A DNA stretch of 64,000 nucleotides, from the NCBI GenBank assembly GCA_949752745.1, contig OX457026.1, positions 30,504,116-30,568,115 of the forward strand, written 5' to 3'. Numbering within the stretch: the stretch's first letter is position 1; each line of letters begins with the position of its first letter. This DNA comes from Protula sp. h YS-2021 (taxonomy: Eukaryota; Annelida; Polychaeta; Sabellida; Serpulidae). The position numbers and the translations under genes are program-made. The notes beneath the pieces were generated by a model. That model was not told where the DNA came from and ran no database searches. It worked only from the letters and a program-made list of their open reading frames with translations. Shown piece by piece: positions 10,580-23,500 of the stretch.

Positions 10580-11814
10580 GCATGTCCAAGGACATGACCC
10601 AGCCGAGTTACCAAACAACGAAAGAGAGAAAAACTCTGAAACGAAAACTGTTAGGCCAAGTATGTAAAATGCATTTAATTCGAATTTGGAAGCTACCCGA
10701 AAAGGGATGTTGGAGAGATTGGGTTCTGACGATTCACGTATATACCAACATTTACACAATTTTATAAAATTTGTAAAATTCCACCATTTCGGCATTTTTT
10801 TGTCGGATGGGTTCAAAACGCCTGGTGAAATTCCTTTAACATCACAACTAATCTTTTTTTCCCTCGACTACTTTGCGATGTTCTTTCAACCACAATTTCT
10901 ATCACGATGTTTTCAACCTGCATGCAACCTGTATGCACCCAAACAGTAATAGGTGTTCTCTATCCGCGAAGAAAACTGGCCGTTCATATGTGCGCACATC
11001 TCTAACAATACTAATATAACTTAGTTCTATCATTTGTACGTCATTTAAGCAATGGGCAGACTTGCATTCCTGAGCAAAACGTTTTTTGAACATCATGTGT
11101 TTGCATACGACTAAACATGTTAAGTATTTTGAACAGGCCTCTTTTTGGGAACTAAAAAAGACGGCACATGGTGTCTGACAAAATGTGAAGCTGTTATATC
11201 TAAGTTCTCACGTTATCTACAGCGAATGGCTATTGAACAAATGCAACAACTTATAATACAATGCGTAATTACAAGAAAAATACAATGATTGTTTATAACT
11301 GTCCACTGTTTCCTTTCAGTCTTCAGCCACAGGCCATTTTCCACTTGCAGGAACGACATTGTGATCAAAATATGTACATGGTGTTTTTCTATTTTAACCG
11401 CCAAAAGAAATGCCCTAACTAAAATGGTTTTAACCGTCAAGTTTGGCCACCACAAAAACATGGTCTTGTTTTAAGAAACTTCCAAAAATGTTCTTAACTT
11501 GCACAGCAAATAAAACCGTTTTCATATCTTAGTCACTGTATTTTGTGGTATGTTTAATAGTGTTCATTTCACACTTGCCAATTTATGCTCACAAATAGCA
11601 ACATCGAAGCAATAAAACTCATTTTCTTATAGCAGTTTTGAACATTTGCGACAGTTTCAAACGACGTGACACCTTTTATGAATTTTCCCCCAAAACCTGT
11701 GTTACAATCAAGCCCCACATCATCGCAAAATTCGCCCCTTACAAAGTAACACACGCCAAAAAAAAATCACCATAAATGGCTTATGTAAGAAATACATCAA
11801 TCATAAAAACAGCT
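10580..11814 (-). other. Region downstream of the NUP153 stop codon (3' UTR and beyond)
   Basis: No coding signal on either strand. On the minus strand an ATTAAA variant poly(A) signal lies at 11553-11558, about 260 nt after the NUP153 stop. It is a candidate 3' end, not a demonstrated one. Confidence 0.35.
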
Positions 11815-14800
11815 TTACTTTTTAGCAGTTCTCCTAACTGCTTTTTTGATAGGTCTCCGTCCTGCTGTTGATGTACTGCTCGCTGTGGCGTTAAACATGT
11901 TCGTGGTTGGTGCTTGTGCACTGTGAATAAGAAGAACGGTAAATGGTACATTCACACCCACCACCTTGGTAGTGCTTAGAACGTTTCTTAGAAGATTTGC
12001 CACATCCATTTTCTTTCTAATACAAAGAACTGCAAAATTTACTATGAAATACACAAAAGTTTTCTTTGAAACTATTATCCATTTTTGATCAGGAAAAAGT
12101 ATTTTTTTGAACGCATAACAAATGTGCCAAAATATTTCGACAGGTCTCCATTTCTGACTCTTTTTCCTATATGCGTCGTAATAGCAATGACGCTCTGGAT
12201 TCCGTAAATAGTCAAGCCTAAAAGAAATATACAGAAAGATTTAGTACGGCGAGAACTCGAGAGTGCAAAATATACCTACCTAAATGTGAATGGCTGAGCG
12301 TTACCACTGGCGGCAGAAGACCCGGCACTAAAATTGAAAGATGGCGTAGCTGAGAAGTTGAACCCACTTGACGTTGATTGGTTGCTTGATGGTTGGGCTG
12401 GTTGAGTGCCAAAGGCTGGAGCAGATGCCGCTGGTTGGCCAAACGGGTTGCCATTGTTGCTCTGATTCTTCAAAGGAATTGATATTATTTGTATTGACTT
12501 GTTAAAAAAATTTACAAATATGAAAAACTGATCTCCGCAAAAGACATCGTCTGAACTACAAAATTTGTCAGTTCTACTGACTTCATACATTTTCTTTCGA
12601 GCCTCAAACGACCAATCGAATGGTTTCATTCTGGATCTCCACTAACGCAGGACATCCAACAAATCGTTCTCACACGAGCGGGGAGTTATATTTAAAAACT
12701 TCATAGTACAACACACTTCCATTTGCATTTTTTTCTTTTTGTTTTTTTTTTTTTGGAATACTCACCTGATTTGTTCCAAAGCCAAAAGGGGTACTCGTTT
12801 CCGTCGATGACTGCGGCTTGGTGCCGGCACCAAAACTAAAGCCGGGTGCGGGCTGACTCGCGGCACCGCCAAACACGCTACTTGATCCGAAGCCGGACTG
12901 CGCCGTGGCGTTAGAGGAGCCGAAGACTGGCGTCGCGGCGTTGGTAGTGATAGCGCTGTTAGTAAACGACGCCCCGCTGCCAAAACCTACAACATGTAAC
13001 ACACCTGGCATAGGCCATAGTCATGTGATTTGTTTCTACTACCACTACTATTACTACACCATTACTGTTTAGGTATTCAGTTCACCAAAGCGGACACCGG
13101 CTCATTCACAAAATCTGCCCACAGTACTGGCATATCACTTGTGCCTAATTACCACTGTACCTGATGGTGCCGGGGACTGCGTGGCTGGCGGCTGTCCAAA
13201 GATACCACTCCCCAGCGTGCCAAAACTACCAGTCGCTAACAAAAGAAGAGTTTACGATAAATCACTGAAACTGAAGCTAAGCCCCAATGTCAATGCTTTT
13301 GCATTGGTGACACATTTTCCTGTGTTGGAAAGCGGAAGCATCCGATGAGTTTATAATGGCTATTTAGTGAATAGTATTTACAAAATAGTAATGTATTAGG
13401 TGTATTGCGCAATATCAAAACAATCAAATGGGTTACTGGCATTTAAATAATTTTTTAGTGTAATGGACTCAAAATCGAATATTGAAACTCCAAAACAGAT
13501 GTGCTGAAACTCTTTCATTAATTTTACAATCTGTACGCTTCATAAAGTAAGAACAAAACTGAAAGTATATTATAAGAGAATAAAATACCTTTCTTAGCGG
13601 AGTTATTTTCGCTGGGAGGAGCGTCCCGTCCCCTTTTGAGACTGGGTACCGATGGCATATTATCGTTGGGTTTACTGCCGCCAAACACAAAGAGCCCGCT
13701 GGAGGATGGTGTTGGCGCTGCTGGTGCAGACGTCACGGCTGCACCAAAGGCAAAGCCTCTCGCGCCGGGTGCACCCAAGGGTTTCCCAGCCTCGCTACTG
13801 TCAGATTTCGGCTGCCCCTGTCCAAATACAAACAAACTCGGGGCAGGACTGCTTTCACTTGGCTTGGTCGCTGGTTGAGTTGTGGTTCCGAATCCTGCAA
13901 ACCCAGTACTTGGCGTGGTACTTGTCGACGTCACTGTATTGGATACAGTTGAATTTCCACTGAAGCTAAAACCGCCCGATGGTGCAGAAGTTGTGGCTGG
14001 CTGGTTGCCAGAGGCAGTTGAACTGAATCCCCCAAAGCCAACGTTTGTGCTTATACCACCGAACGTACTGGACGCCAACGGCTTCGCAGAGAAGCTAAAG
14101 CCGCCGGAGGGGGCACTGTTAGTTGTCGTCGTGGCGCCGAAACCAAAACCGCCGCTGGCGACCGAGCCGGAAGCTGTTGTGGACGGTGCAGCGCTGGTGG
14201 TCGAGCTGACCGCACTTCCAAACGTGGGCTGGGAGCTGGAGACATCACACGGCTTGGAGGTCTCTGGTTTTGACGTGGATGTAGAGTCGACGGCACCCGA
14301 GGCGCCGAATATGCCAGAGCTGGACAAAATGCTTGGCTTCGTAGCAGTGGTACTGCTAGGCGCTGGGGCAGTGCCGAAAGAGAGAGCAGGTGCGGAGGAC
14401 AATCCGGCTTTCTCTTTCTCATTCTCCGGTTTAACAGCAAACTGGAAGCTAGCCGCAGCAGTAGTCGGCTTGTCTTCACTAGTAGTTTTTGGTATTCCAA
14501 AACTGATTCCGGTGACTGGTTTTTCCGCTTTCTCATTTGCTTCACTGGTGACAGCTTTCAGGCCAAAAGAAAAGCCAGCCGTTGTAGGCTGGGAGGTGGT
14601 GCTACTAGCCGACGAGGAGTTCATTTTAAAGCCACTGAACAGCGGCTTACTGTCACCAGCGCTGGGCCTTTCTTTCTGTTCACTTCCGTCCGATTTGTTC
14701 ATACCAAAGGTAGTAAAACCGGCAGCAGTGCTGCCCCCCGTAGAGGCCGCTGCCCCGAACTTGATGCCACCAAGGGCGGGCTTCGCCTCACTGGAGTTTG

Positions 14801-17800
14801 TTTTCGCTTCGCGGGAGTCTGTTTTTTGTGAATCACTTGGCATTCCAAACTTGATAGTCCCACTTGGAATGTCTTTATCACTATTTGATTTCATCCCAAA
14901 TGTAAAGCCACTTTTGACGGTATCGCTTGAGCTTTTTTCAGAATCGGATTTCTTTTCAATTGTTGAAGATGGCACGCCGAATTTAAAACCGCTAAACCCT
15001 CCCGGGCTTGTGAAACCTAGGTGCCAAAAACAAAACATTTTCATCATAAAGCCTTCTGTCTTTTTTTTTTTTTTTTAATTTTTGTTTTTATTTATTTATT
15101 TTTTGAAGCGATGCATTATCAAACCTGAAAAGACTATTTCAAAAAGAAACATTATTTCTTAACACTCATTCGTACTCTTCTTAAACAACTTAAAAAGTTT
15201 ATTAGGAGGAATGCTATCTGTTTAATATCACCAAGCATTTACCCCCCCCCCCTTCCCTCCAAATCAAAAGGGCTCTTTCCGCAAACATTATACAGACTAG
15301 CATTGCAGTGTCGTGTGCATGTAGACTGCGCACTCAGACGCATCGTACATGACTCTCCCTACCCATCATGAAGTTTTAACCACTCGTGTTGATGCCAGGG
15401 CGCTATAAATGTCAAGAAACTGCTGCAAGTCTGATAAATGCCACTTACTGCTAGACGGCTTGAGACCGGGTTTGGGAGTCTCACACGCTATACACTTGGT
15501 AGCATCCTTTTTGTTGGACACCATACACGTATCACAGTCCCAGTTGCCCTCGGGCTTCTTAAACATCGACGCCAAACTTGGTTTTGAAAGCGACTGAAGG
15601 CAAAAAATTACATACAGATGCAAACAACTTGTATGAGGTGGACCAAAAAAATTTTTATTCGCATTCACAATTTAACGAAATTTCCCCAAAAGAAAAATCA
15701 GCTCTAGTTGGACTATGTCCGAAATAAATTAAAACAGACCAAAGATTCTCCACTCTTCACAGGCAGATTCTCCAACATGAGATCACGCACACTACACACC
15801 TGGTCAATGGTCACCGCAGCCTGGCTGGCAAGGGCGGGCTTAGCACCCGGCTTGTCAGTCTCACAGCAAGGGCACTTCAGCATACTATCGTCGTTGCTAA
15901 CCATGCACGTCGGACAAGACCACCCACCCTTAGCCTTAAATAGACTGGACAGTGGTGGTTTATCAGATGTGGAGTCCACTTTGGTGCTGGACACCGTAGC
16001 CGCCGGTTTTGTCTCGCCTGGTTTAGGTTCTTGGCAACAGGGACATTTCTCCATGGAATCTTTGTTCCGTACCATACAAGTGGGACACGACCAGCCAGAC
16101 GCCGCCTTAAATACAGCTGACAACAACGGCTTTGAGCTACTGATGTTCGAGTCCATTTTAGAGCTAGAGCTCCCGGCTGGTTCCTTGGCAACAGGCTTCG
16201 CCGTTTCGCAACAAGGGCACTTCGCCATGGTGTCTTTATTCTGAACCATACACGTAGGACAGCTCCAACTCGACGACGGGGGCTTAAACATCGACGACAG
16301 CGTCCCAGCCGCAGACGCTGATGACTTAGCGTCTTTCTTGCCCAATACATCCATTACGCTTCCGGTTTTGAACTCCGTCGACGACGATGTTTCTGTTGCT
16401 TTTCCTAAAAAGTCCATCACACCTCCTTGCTTCAGTTCGCTGGCAGGTTGTAGTCCTCCAGAATTTAATTTCTTTGTGTTTTCTGGAACGACAGAAAGGA
16501 ACACATAACATTTTATATTCAGAAATCGTATTTGTCTCCTAAGTTAAATTCTGATATGTAACTAGAGCGGTCAGTGCACACAAAACATAAAGAGTACAGG
16601 CGTAATTAATCTAGACGGATCTAGATTTTATTTCTGAACTCGAAATTTAATTTTGTAATTATTCAAGGTCTTGCTACCTCAGGTACGAGTCACTTTTGTT
16701 TGCAGAGAGCTACCGGAAGTACTTAAATAACTTAACAACACGATTTTGGCAGTATCGAACTCACCGTCACTTTCAGTCTTTTGTTTAACTTTCAGCTTGG
16801 GGGAAGGTTGGAAAGTAAAGGCCAATGAAGGGGCCGCACTAACAATGCCTGACCCAGACACAGGTGCTTGCTTATCCACACTAATGGGCGAGCTGAACGT
16901 AAATGGCTCCTGAAATGTTAAATTAAAAATGATGAACTACATTACACTGATTTATCCAATGATTTTAAAATATAATCCTTTACGACCTTTAAACTATAAG
17001 CTAACTGTGATTTAGCCTCCTGTTCGTTTTCAAAGATTCAGGTTTTCAACAAATGGTCGCGAAATTTTATCCAACCGGATGCGTCATTGAGTCTCCTAGA
17101 TTATTATATAAATGCATTGCACATGGGAAATGTTCCAGTGTTGTCAAGACCTGTTGCGAACACTTGCTTTGCCAGAATACCAAAAAAATAACATGCCAAC
17201 CTGTGAAAAAGGCGCCTGCACAGTGATGGCTTTGGGGAGTTTCGCAATAGGACTGCTGAAGGTGAACGGCCCCTGCTGCTTGTCCTCCCGCTCGCTAACT
17301 ATGGGCGAGCTGGTGATGAACTCGGGACGCTGGCTTTTTGTCGAGGCAGCTTTTGATGCGGCTGCGAAATCAAACTTGGGCAGATTGTCGTTCACGGGAA
17401 GAGTAAAAGCGGTTGGTAAATCGGGCGCGATCGGCTTAGAAAATGACAGAAACACGAAGACTTCTAATGAAAATTTTTTAACAAAATTTTACCTTTATTT
17501 CTTTTATTTTGTTTGGGGAACTGTACCTCTGGCACATTACTACTTTGGTGGCCTCTTGCCCCATAAAAATGCAAACTTTACGATCATAAATTTACAATCA
17601 AAAGTTGAAGCAAACAGTATGAACAGTTCAGATGAACGTGTCACAATCCCATCAATCATATTCAAGTCTCTAGTTATCAACCAAGAAGAAACCCTGTGAA
17701 AACTGTCTTAAAATTCACACCTGGTCCTCTTGTTCATCTTGTCGTTTGCTGCTGTGGAATGTGTTTCTTTCTCTTCTCATTTTACCTCCAGTCCTGCTGC

Positions 17801-20800
17801 TGTTTATCAAGAAAATGTAACAATTACTTATACAAAATGTACGGTTGGAACAATACATCAATCTCAGATGTTCGGTGCACTATTTTCTGAGCGCACATCA
17901 AGGTCGGGGACACTTCGTACCTCGGCCTTTTCGTACTCTTGTGAAAGACACTTCGTACCCTTGTTTACAATTTCGTAATGTCTTGACGCTTTTCAAGGTA
18001 AGGCAGTATCATAGGCTAACAAACTGGGGTTGGAAGGGGTCCGACGGGTCCAGAATCCAAAATCACTTTTCGGGTCCAACTTTCAGACCCGTGAACCCAA
18101 CGAAATACAATATTATTATAATTATTAGTTTTTTATTTATTATTGATGTATTTTCGTAACGTGTTCACTTCGAATTCATCCCGTCACGGCTTTTTCTGGT
18201 TCACAGTCCATTTTTCACGAATTTATTTCACACACCATCTATTGTGTAATCTGTATTGTAAGTTACAGTTTAAATGATCAGTATTGTGACTTTCAGATCA
18301 AATAATCAAAAATATGCTTTAAGATAATTTTGTATTTTGTTACTAGAATAAAAAGAATTATATCATGTTTTTTTTTAAGTTATGAAAAAAAAAATAAAAT
18401 AAAGTGCATTAAAAAATCGGGACCGGGTCCAGGCCTCGGGTACACCGGTCCAAAACTTTTGGACCCGTTCCAACCCTACTCTCAACTGCATTATTCTTGT
18501 GTACATTTCCTACAGTAATTCACGAAACTCGTTATCACTGACTCCGGAGTCCGCTGCAGATTAATCAAATTAGTATCAATGTGAGCAGAAATCGTAACCC
18601 ACAATAAAAAAATCACTGAACAGAAGAATACAGGCATGCACATCAAACAGCCCTGGCAAAAGATCCGTTTGAAGAAATGAAAAATACTGGAGAACTGTTC
18701 CATTTTCGTCTTCGCTGGTCTGTTGTATCATTGCTCAAAATACCATTAATGTTAAACTTGCCCTTGTTAATTACAGCGTTATGGAGACTTAGTGCCACAG
18801 CCACATTAGTCTAACAGCAGATTCATGGAATTAGGATACTATTTTTTTTCTGCAGAAGTCATTCGAAACAAAACCACAAATGCAGTGTGACACAAGGGTA
18901 GACAGAGGTCAATCCTATGAACCCTTCCAGGGCCACCTGTATGGCGTGTAAAAGTTGTGTTTCATGTTATGTAGTAGTTCAAATGGAATACTAGGGCAGG
19001 AAGTGGCAGACCGGGGTATGAAGTGTCTTTCGCAAGGCTGCGAAGTGGTGATAAAAATAGGATGGGAAACGTCTTTGGCAGTAAATGAAGTAACCACACT
19101 CGAAATCTTCGGCTAAAAGAGACGTGCGTCAAACTACAAAACTGTTCAACTCAAAACAACACACCTATCCCTGCTATAGTCGCTTGATGTTGAGGGCTCG
19201 TCATGCGTTTGCTGGGAACTCCCAGCCTGTTTCATAGCGGCCCTGTGAAGACCCGTTGTCTGGGCAGGCTTCTGCAGATTCCTGCCTATACTGGCTTGGG
19301 TTGGTGTGGATAAATTCCCAACTGGTGGTCCCTGAAATTGCCAACCTAACATTCAAGCTTGCGAGGCAAAAACGGGGCGTAAAATGTAAACCATCAGCCG
19401 TATTTTTCACTCTTTTTTTCCACATAGTTTCATGCTTACTTTTTCCTTTTGCGTTTCTTATTTTTTCTGTGCCCCACCCCCAAAGAAAAATCACATATTG
19501 CACTTTACTTACATCTCTGTTGGTATTCTGTCGAAGACTTCTTCTTCTATATATGCCAGGCTGTTTTAAAATGTCAGAAAAAACATGAAAACTGCAGTGA
19601 TGTTACTTGTAATCAAACTGGTTTCTTGGTCCTGATACCCAACTTTTGTTAGGAGATTAACAATGAAATTAAGAAATTGTGAGATATCACTTTTCTTTAT
19701 ATTCATGCGAGAAATGCGAAAATACATCGTAATGTTTTGTGTTCGTTTAATTCTACCAGACTAAATGTAAAATTACAAAACCTACTCAGCGGGCATACAA
19801 TAAGTAAACAAATTGTTTAAAAAGCTTAACTTCAATAAGCTTACCGTAAAAGTGAGTGGTGAATCCGTCAAACTGGAATTATATGACGGTATTTTCTTTG
19901 CATCCTGTTAAAAAAATTAAATGCTACTATTTCCTAAAATATTCCTAATATTAAAATCATATTCACTGCAGGGTTCATACAATTTGTCCATGATAAACTT
20001 CCATGACATTTCCCTGACACTTTCTATGACAAAATTAAATTTCCACCAGATAACCCATTTTAAGGCATACTTTTATTTGCTATTGATCAGTAAGTAAGAA
20101 AGCACAGTAACCGTCATTTTCCTTTTCTATATTACATGTATTTTTTATCGGCCTCCTTACGCTAAAGCAAGATATCAGAAAATATATTATCAATAATATA
20201 AAAAAATACTATACTAATAATCCCAGTTCCCTGACATTTTTACAAAATTCCCTGACGTTTCCCGAACTTTTCCTGACAAAATATTTTCCAGGTTTTCCCT
20301 GACATGTATGGACCATGCACTGTTCCATACGCTTTATTTTAGTATTAATAGAACTGCACAATTTTACAAAAATTCCGCCAAAACTCACCGAGAGTGGTGT
20401 GGACATTCTTTCCAGACAATCCAAGATTCTTTTGGCTGCTGAACTCGTAACTCCACTCCTCGATCCAACTGAACTTTTAACTGAAACTTGCTTTCTAGTA
20501 GGCGTTATCTGTAAAACAAGTTGTATAAATTAAGGCAGGAAATCCATGTTTTAAACTTGAATTGGATGGTTATTACCATTTCAAGTATGATGACATACGG
20601 CCAGTTCAGTCTGGGTAGCTAAGTGGAGTGGCGCGTGACAATCAAGCACGGGCGTGGGACACAGGCTGCAAAATCCTGGCCGCTCCCCGGCACAGAGACC
20701 ACTTCCTCTTTGCCCCACGCGTCAGGCTCGTCACTGCCGCTCACGCTACCCCCACAAAATGGATTATCTGGCACATCATTTCATACCCGGTCTCAATTAA

Positions 20801-21283
20801 GCTTATCTTAAAGAAGTCAAAGGGAATGCATTTTAGTTTTACTGTGTCCAACATTATATACTGAAACATCTGTGGTCTGTACCTTACAGATGAACTAAAT
20901 TCAACATTGTGGAAGTCCCAAACAGTTTTTGTTTGTTGCAGTCAGATTGCAAATTATGCAATTTTTATAAATGGGATTATTTTCACACTGACTTACCTGA
21001 TATGCACTGGTCAGCCCTGCTTTACTGCGGTTTGCGGATGCACCACCAAACATTGTTTTTCCAGAGTAAAACGATGAGTTATGGAAAGTATTTTCCGTAG
21101 AATGCAGACTTGCGTCGACCGATTGCTAAAAATAAGATTGTCTTTAAACATAAATACGAACAAACCTTTTGGGCAAAAACTATTGTTCATACATCGAGAC
21201 CCGTTTGACATAGTGACCTGAACTTCATGGGTGAAATTCAACTTGGGTTCAGGCCCGGTACTCAAATACTTAAAAATTTAGAA

Positions 21284-21315
<32 letters not shown>

Positions 21316-23189
21316 GTCCAGTACGTGGAAAATTTCACTCAAAGTCCCCTCCACATATTACATAACAACCATACTTTCAATCGCTAATTCATATTACACC
21401 TATACACACATAATCGGTAACAATTTGGCATGAGCAAATGATAACATTCAAATGTATCAACTCACATTCACAGAAAACATAGCACCACCAAAGACGGAGG
21501 TGTTGAAGTTGGGCTTGTGGCGTTTCGCAGGCGGCTGCGGGTCGTTTTTCTTCATTTCTCTTTTTGTTTCATTTGCCCACAAGAAGCTGGCTTCGGTTGC
21601 CCTCTGAACTTTGCTATCGCTGGTCTCTAGAAATTCCACGTTTAACTATTCAAATATCAGCCTTGGGCAAGTGTCATGTTGGTGTCATTAATTAACGTAA
21701 ATTTAATTTCTTTCTTTTCTTTTAAATCAATTCTACCGTAGCATACTATAGTCCAGGCACCCATCTAACCACCTGGTTACAATTTGTGCAAATACGATGG
21801 GAACTATTCAGGAAATTTTAATTACGAAAAAAAAGCTTCGTCAATGCAACTCACGTGACTGCAGTTTACCACGTTCTTCGATTTCTTTGCTTGGAGTAAT
21901 CGAGCCACCTAGCTCTTGTCTAAGCTGCTGTATCTTGGACTGGCCTTCGCTCAAGTACTTATTATTGGCCGTTACGCCCTGTTGCTGCCTGCTCGGACCA
22001 AAAGACGTGCTTGGGGCGGCGAATTCACTTAATTCACTGTGATCTTCGCTTCCGTTTATGAGCATGTTTGTTTGTAAATCGAGTTTGTTGAGTCCACCAA
22101 ATGACACGGCGTTCGCAGTGAAATGGAGCGGTTCCTGGCTGTGCGGTGCTGGGGTGCTGTGCTGTATGTGCGGCGTGTAGTTCGGCACCGTCGGAGTCAC
22201 GTGGGGAGGATTATACGAGTTGGACAGGTCTGGCATCGGCCTACTTCCGCTAAACCCCTGGAAAAATGTACGTTACACAATGTTACACCAGTGTTAAATC
22301 AGTGACTTCATCAAGTCACTGAAATTTTCAGTGAGTCTGTTGACTTAAGAAAGCTTATGCGAAATTATATATTTGAAGGTATAACTTTCTGAATATAGTA
22401 CTCTTATTAGAAGACAATCATGACAACTTTTAACGTTCAAATAAAATGTGTCATTTAACCAGAAATAAACTTCATAGAGCATGCGTAATAAGAACAACCT
22501 CATACATAAATAACTTTTTGTTCAAACACAAACGAAATCGTAAAATTCGCAAAAGGTACATCAAACAACTTTAAAATTATAAGGCTACAGCTATCTAAGA
22601 CAAAATTTCAAAACATTCTGTCAACTGCAAACAACATGATTACAAAAAGATATACAGATTTAACAGGTTCACTGAAAATTTCAGTGACTTTGTCAAGTCA
22701 CTGATTTTACAGATTCACTGTAACATATAGACAGGATGGGCAACTATATTTGCTGTCTTCCAATGCTGAGATTAAGAAGCTTGACTAACACCTAAATCAT
22801 ATACGCTGATCCATACGAACAAATGAACCCATGCTGTTTGCATAATGAACAACCACACAATTCATTAACCTGAAGTGATGAAGTATTTTAGCTTGACAAT
22901 AATATTTGAAGGGGTCCATGCATAAACTTGATAACTCCCCTTATCAGGAAAATGCACTATTACCACCACGGTATTTCTTGGCCTCTGTTCTATCACATAT
23001 GTAAGTCTTACACCTCAAAACCGATTAGAAGTGGGCATTTTTTAGGAAAAGGCGATGGGAAAAACCTATGTTTGTTACTAAAATTTCAACTTTAAAAGCG
23101 TTTTTCTCCTCTGCTGATAACTGCAGTTTTCAGGTTTATGCATGGACCCCTTCAATTCTGTTTTTAAGCTCAGTTTTATTTTAAAACGC

Positions 23190-23262
<73 letters not shown>

Positions 23263-23500
23263 GTTAATTTGGAGTCACACGGCCATGGAAAGGCTGACGA
23301 TACACTCGAGACACACCAACAGTCTCATCGCCAAAGACCGGCACCCAACCCACCCCATAGCCACTGCACTGTTGCTGAGATGCCTGTTCTTGCTGTGATT
23401 CCGGGGGAGGGGTCCTCTTTTTCACAGACGACACCAAGTCCACCAGCCAAGAAGGTGATAGCATGTCCTTGACTGATTCCGACACCCTGCCAAGCAGTCC
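11815..23500 (-). CDS. NUP153: NUP153, nuclear pore basket nucleoporin (5' end not seen)
   Basis: NUP153 lines the nuclear basket, binds transport receptors through FG repeats and binds Ran through zinc fingers. Exons on the minus strand, 5' to 3': 23500-~23279, 22257-21855, 21626-21466, 21125-20997, 20508-20389, 19904-19845, 19331-19165, 17751-17721 (tentative), 17434-17201, 16909-16765, 16482-15800, 15593-15449, 15016-13589, 13235-13161, 12986-12766, 12461-12280, 11920-11815. All junctions are GT-AG and every phase is consistent from 22257 to the TAA, giving 1429 residues plus about 74 from the first listed exon. The human protein is 1475 residues. Visible landmarks are GLLGRVSESVKD near the N-terminus, AAKRILDCLERMSTPLS, four CxxC-x10-CxxC fingers, a 476-codon FG-repeat exon and the basic end RRPIKKAVRRTAKK. 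The initiating exon was not found. A 10.5-kb transposon-like segment lies 81 bp upstream of the first listed exon. Confidence 0.94.
13589..15016 (-). CDS. NUP153: NUP153 large FG-repeat exon
   Basis: A single 1428-nt exon, rich in Ser/Thr/Ala/Pro with many FG, FxFG and FGFG repeats (GFTFGMK, IKFGM, GFSFGLK, ISFGI, GGFGFGA, LFVFG). This is the disordered transport-receptor-binding region. The antisense strand is open for nearly 400 codons across the same segment, as expected of a GC-rich low-complexity exon. The C-terminal part carries a basic cluster, LKRGRDAPP. Confidence 0.95.
15449..15593 (-). CDS. NUP153: NUP153 exon with zinc finger 4
   Basis: 145 nt encoding LASMFKKPEG then WDCDTCMVSNKKDATKCIAC and ETPKPGLKP. 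The finger differs from the first three (CDTC, CIAC) and is more like the canonical RanBP2 finger. Acceptor TTGCCTTCAG, donor AGCA|GTAAGT. Confidence 0.93.
15800..16482 (-). CDS. NUP153: NUP153 exon with zinc fingers 1-3
   Basis: 683 nt. It carries VMDFLGK and SVMDVLGKK motifs, related to the SVLDILK segment of the vertebrate protein. Three RanBP2-type fingers follow: WSCPTCMVQNKDTMAKCPCC, WSCPTCMVRNKDSMEKCPCC and WSCPTCMVSNDDSMLKCPCC. Each is preceded by a (L/M)SS(M/L)F or LSAVF linker and followed by ET(A/D)KP or QEPKP. In vertebrates these fingers bind Ran. High identity between fingers suggests internal duplication or concerted evolution. Confidence 0.95.
17721..17751 (-). CDS. NUP153: NUP153 tentative 31-nt micro-exon
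   Basis: The flanking exons 19331-19165 (ends in phase 2) and 17434-17201 (starts in phase 0) cannot be joined directly. Between them, an acceptor ATTCCACAG and a donor CAG|GTGTGA enclose 31 nt encoding a short charged peptide (SSKRQDEQEDQ) with exactly the phase needed. An alternative acceptor 3 nt downstream gives 28 nt with the same phase. This is inferred from phase only; another exon in the 1.7-kb interval could do the job. Confidence 0.45.
18025..18478. mobile_element. MITE with TGGGGTTGGAA / TAGGGTTGGAA termini
   Basis: Left end TGGGGTTGGAAGGGGTCC and right end (reverse complement) TAGGGTTGGAACGGGTCC form imperfect terminal inverted repeats around 454 bp of non-coding DNA. The termini look hAT-like. 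No clean 8-bp target duplication is visible. It lies in a NUP153 intron. Confidence 0.65.
19977..20317. mobile_element. Possible hAT-like MITE with repeated CCCTGACA motifs
   Basis: The left end CAGGGTTCATACA and the reverse complement of the right end, CAGTGCATGGTCCATACA, are partly similar. The interior has repeated TCCCTGAC(A/G) motifs. A related sequence with AGGGAAAACTCAGGGAAT lies at 39920-40010. Confidence 0.4.
22282..22724. mobile_element. MITE with ~60-bp terminal inverted repeats
   Basis: Both ends, read inward, give GTTACA...AATCAGTGACTT...AAGTCACTGAAATTTTCAGTGA. Each arm also contains its own small hairpin (AGTGACTT/AAGTCACT). The 443-bp element lies in a NUP153 intron, 25 bp from exon 22257-21855. 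Confidence 0.85.
22906..23155. mobile_element. 250-bp MITE
   Basis: Terminal inverted repeats sharing GAAGGGGTCCATGCATAAAC, with more degenerate identity further in. It is in the same NUP153 intron as the previous MITE. No obvious target duplication. Confidence 0.85.
23190..23262. repeat. (AAT)n microsatellite
   Basis: About 24 AAT units between a MITE and a NUP153 exon. Confidence 0.97.
23279..23500 (-). CDS. NUP153: NUP153 N-terminal exon (conserved membrane-helix segment)
   Basis: Starts in phase 0 after a TCTAACAG acceptor and reads GLLGRVSESVKDMLSPSWL. This matches the conserved vertebrate NUP153 segment RVTESVKxxxPGWL, known as an amphipathic helix used for nuclear-envelope targeting. 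The 3' boundary is uncertain: the donor GTGACT at 23278 keeps phase 0 with the next exon but is weak, and GTGTAT further upstream would also keep phase. An upstream exon with the ATG must exist because this exon has no in-frame ATG before the conserved helix. Confidence 0.75.

Noticed and set aside
10473..10667. Lys/Thr-rich open frame on plus and Phe-rich frame on minus
   Set aside because: They are products of the A/C-rich low-complexity tract.
13882..15078. Long open frame of about 398 codons on the plus strand
   Set aside because: It is the antisense of the NUP153 FG-repeat exon. The composition (Pro/Leu/Val low complexity) mirrors the FG repeats, and there is no independent domain.
20598..20780. 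GC-richer block with an A-box-like TAGCTAAGTGG, possibly a tRNA-derived SINE
   Set aside because: No B box and no tRNA fold could be found, so it is left as an unassigned intronic sequence.
21855..21870. Alternative NUP153 donor GTAAAC at 21869
   Set aside because: It keeps phase but is weaker than GTGAGT at 21854, which was used. The alternative changes only five residues and cannot be excluded without transcripts.
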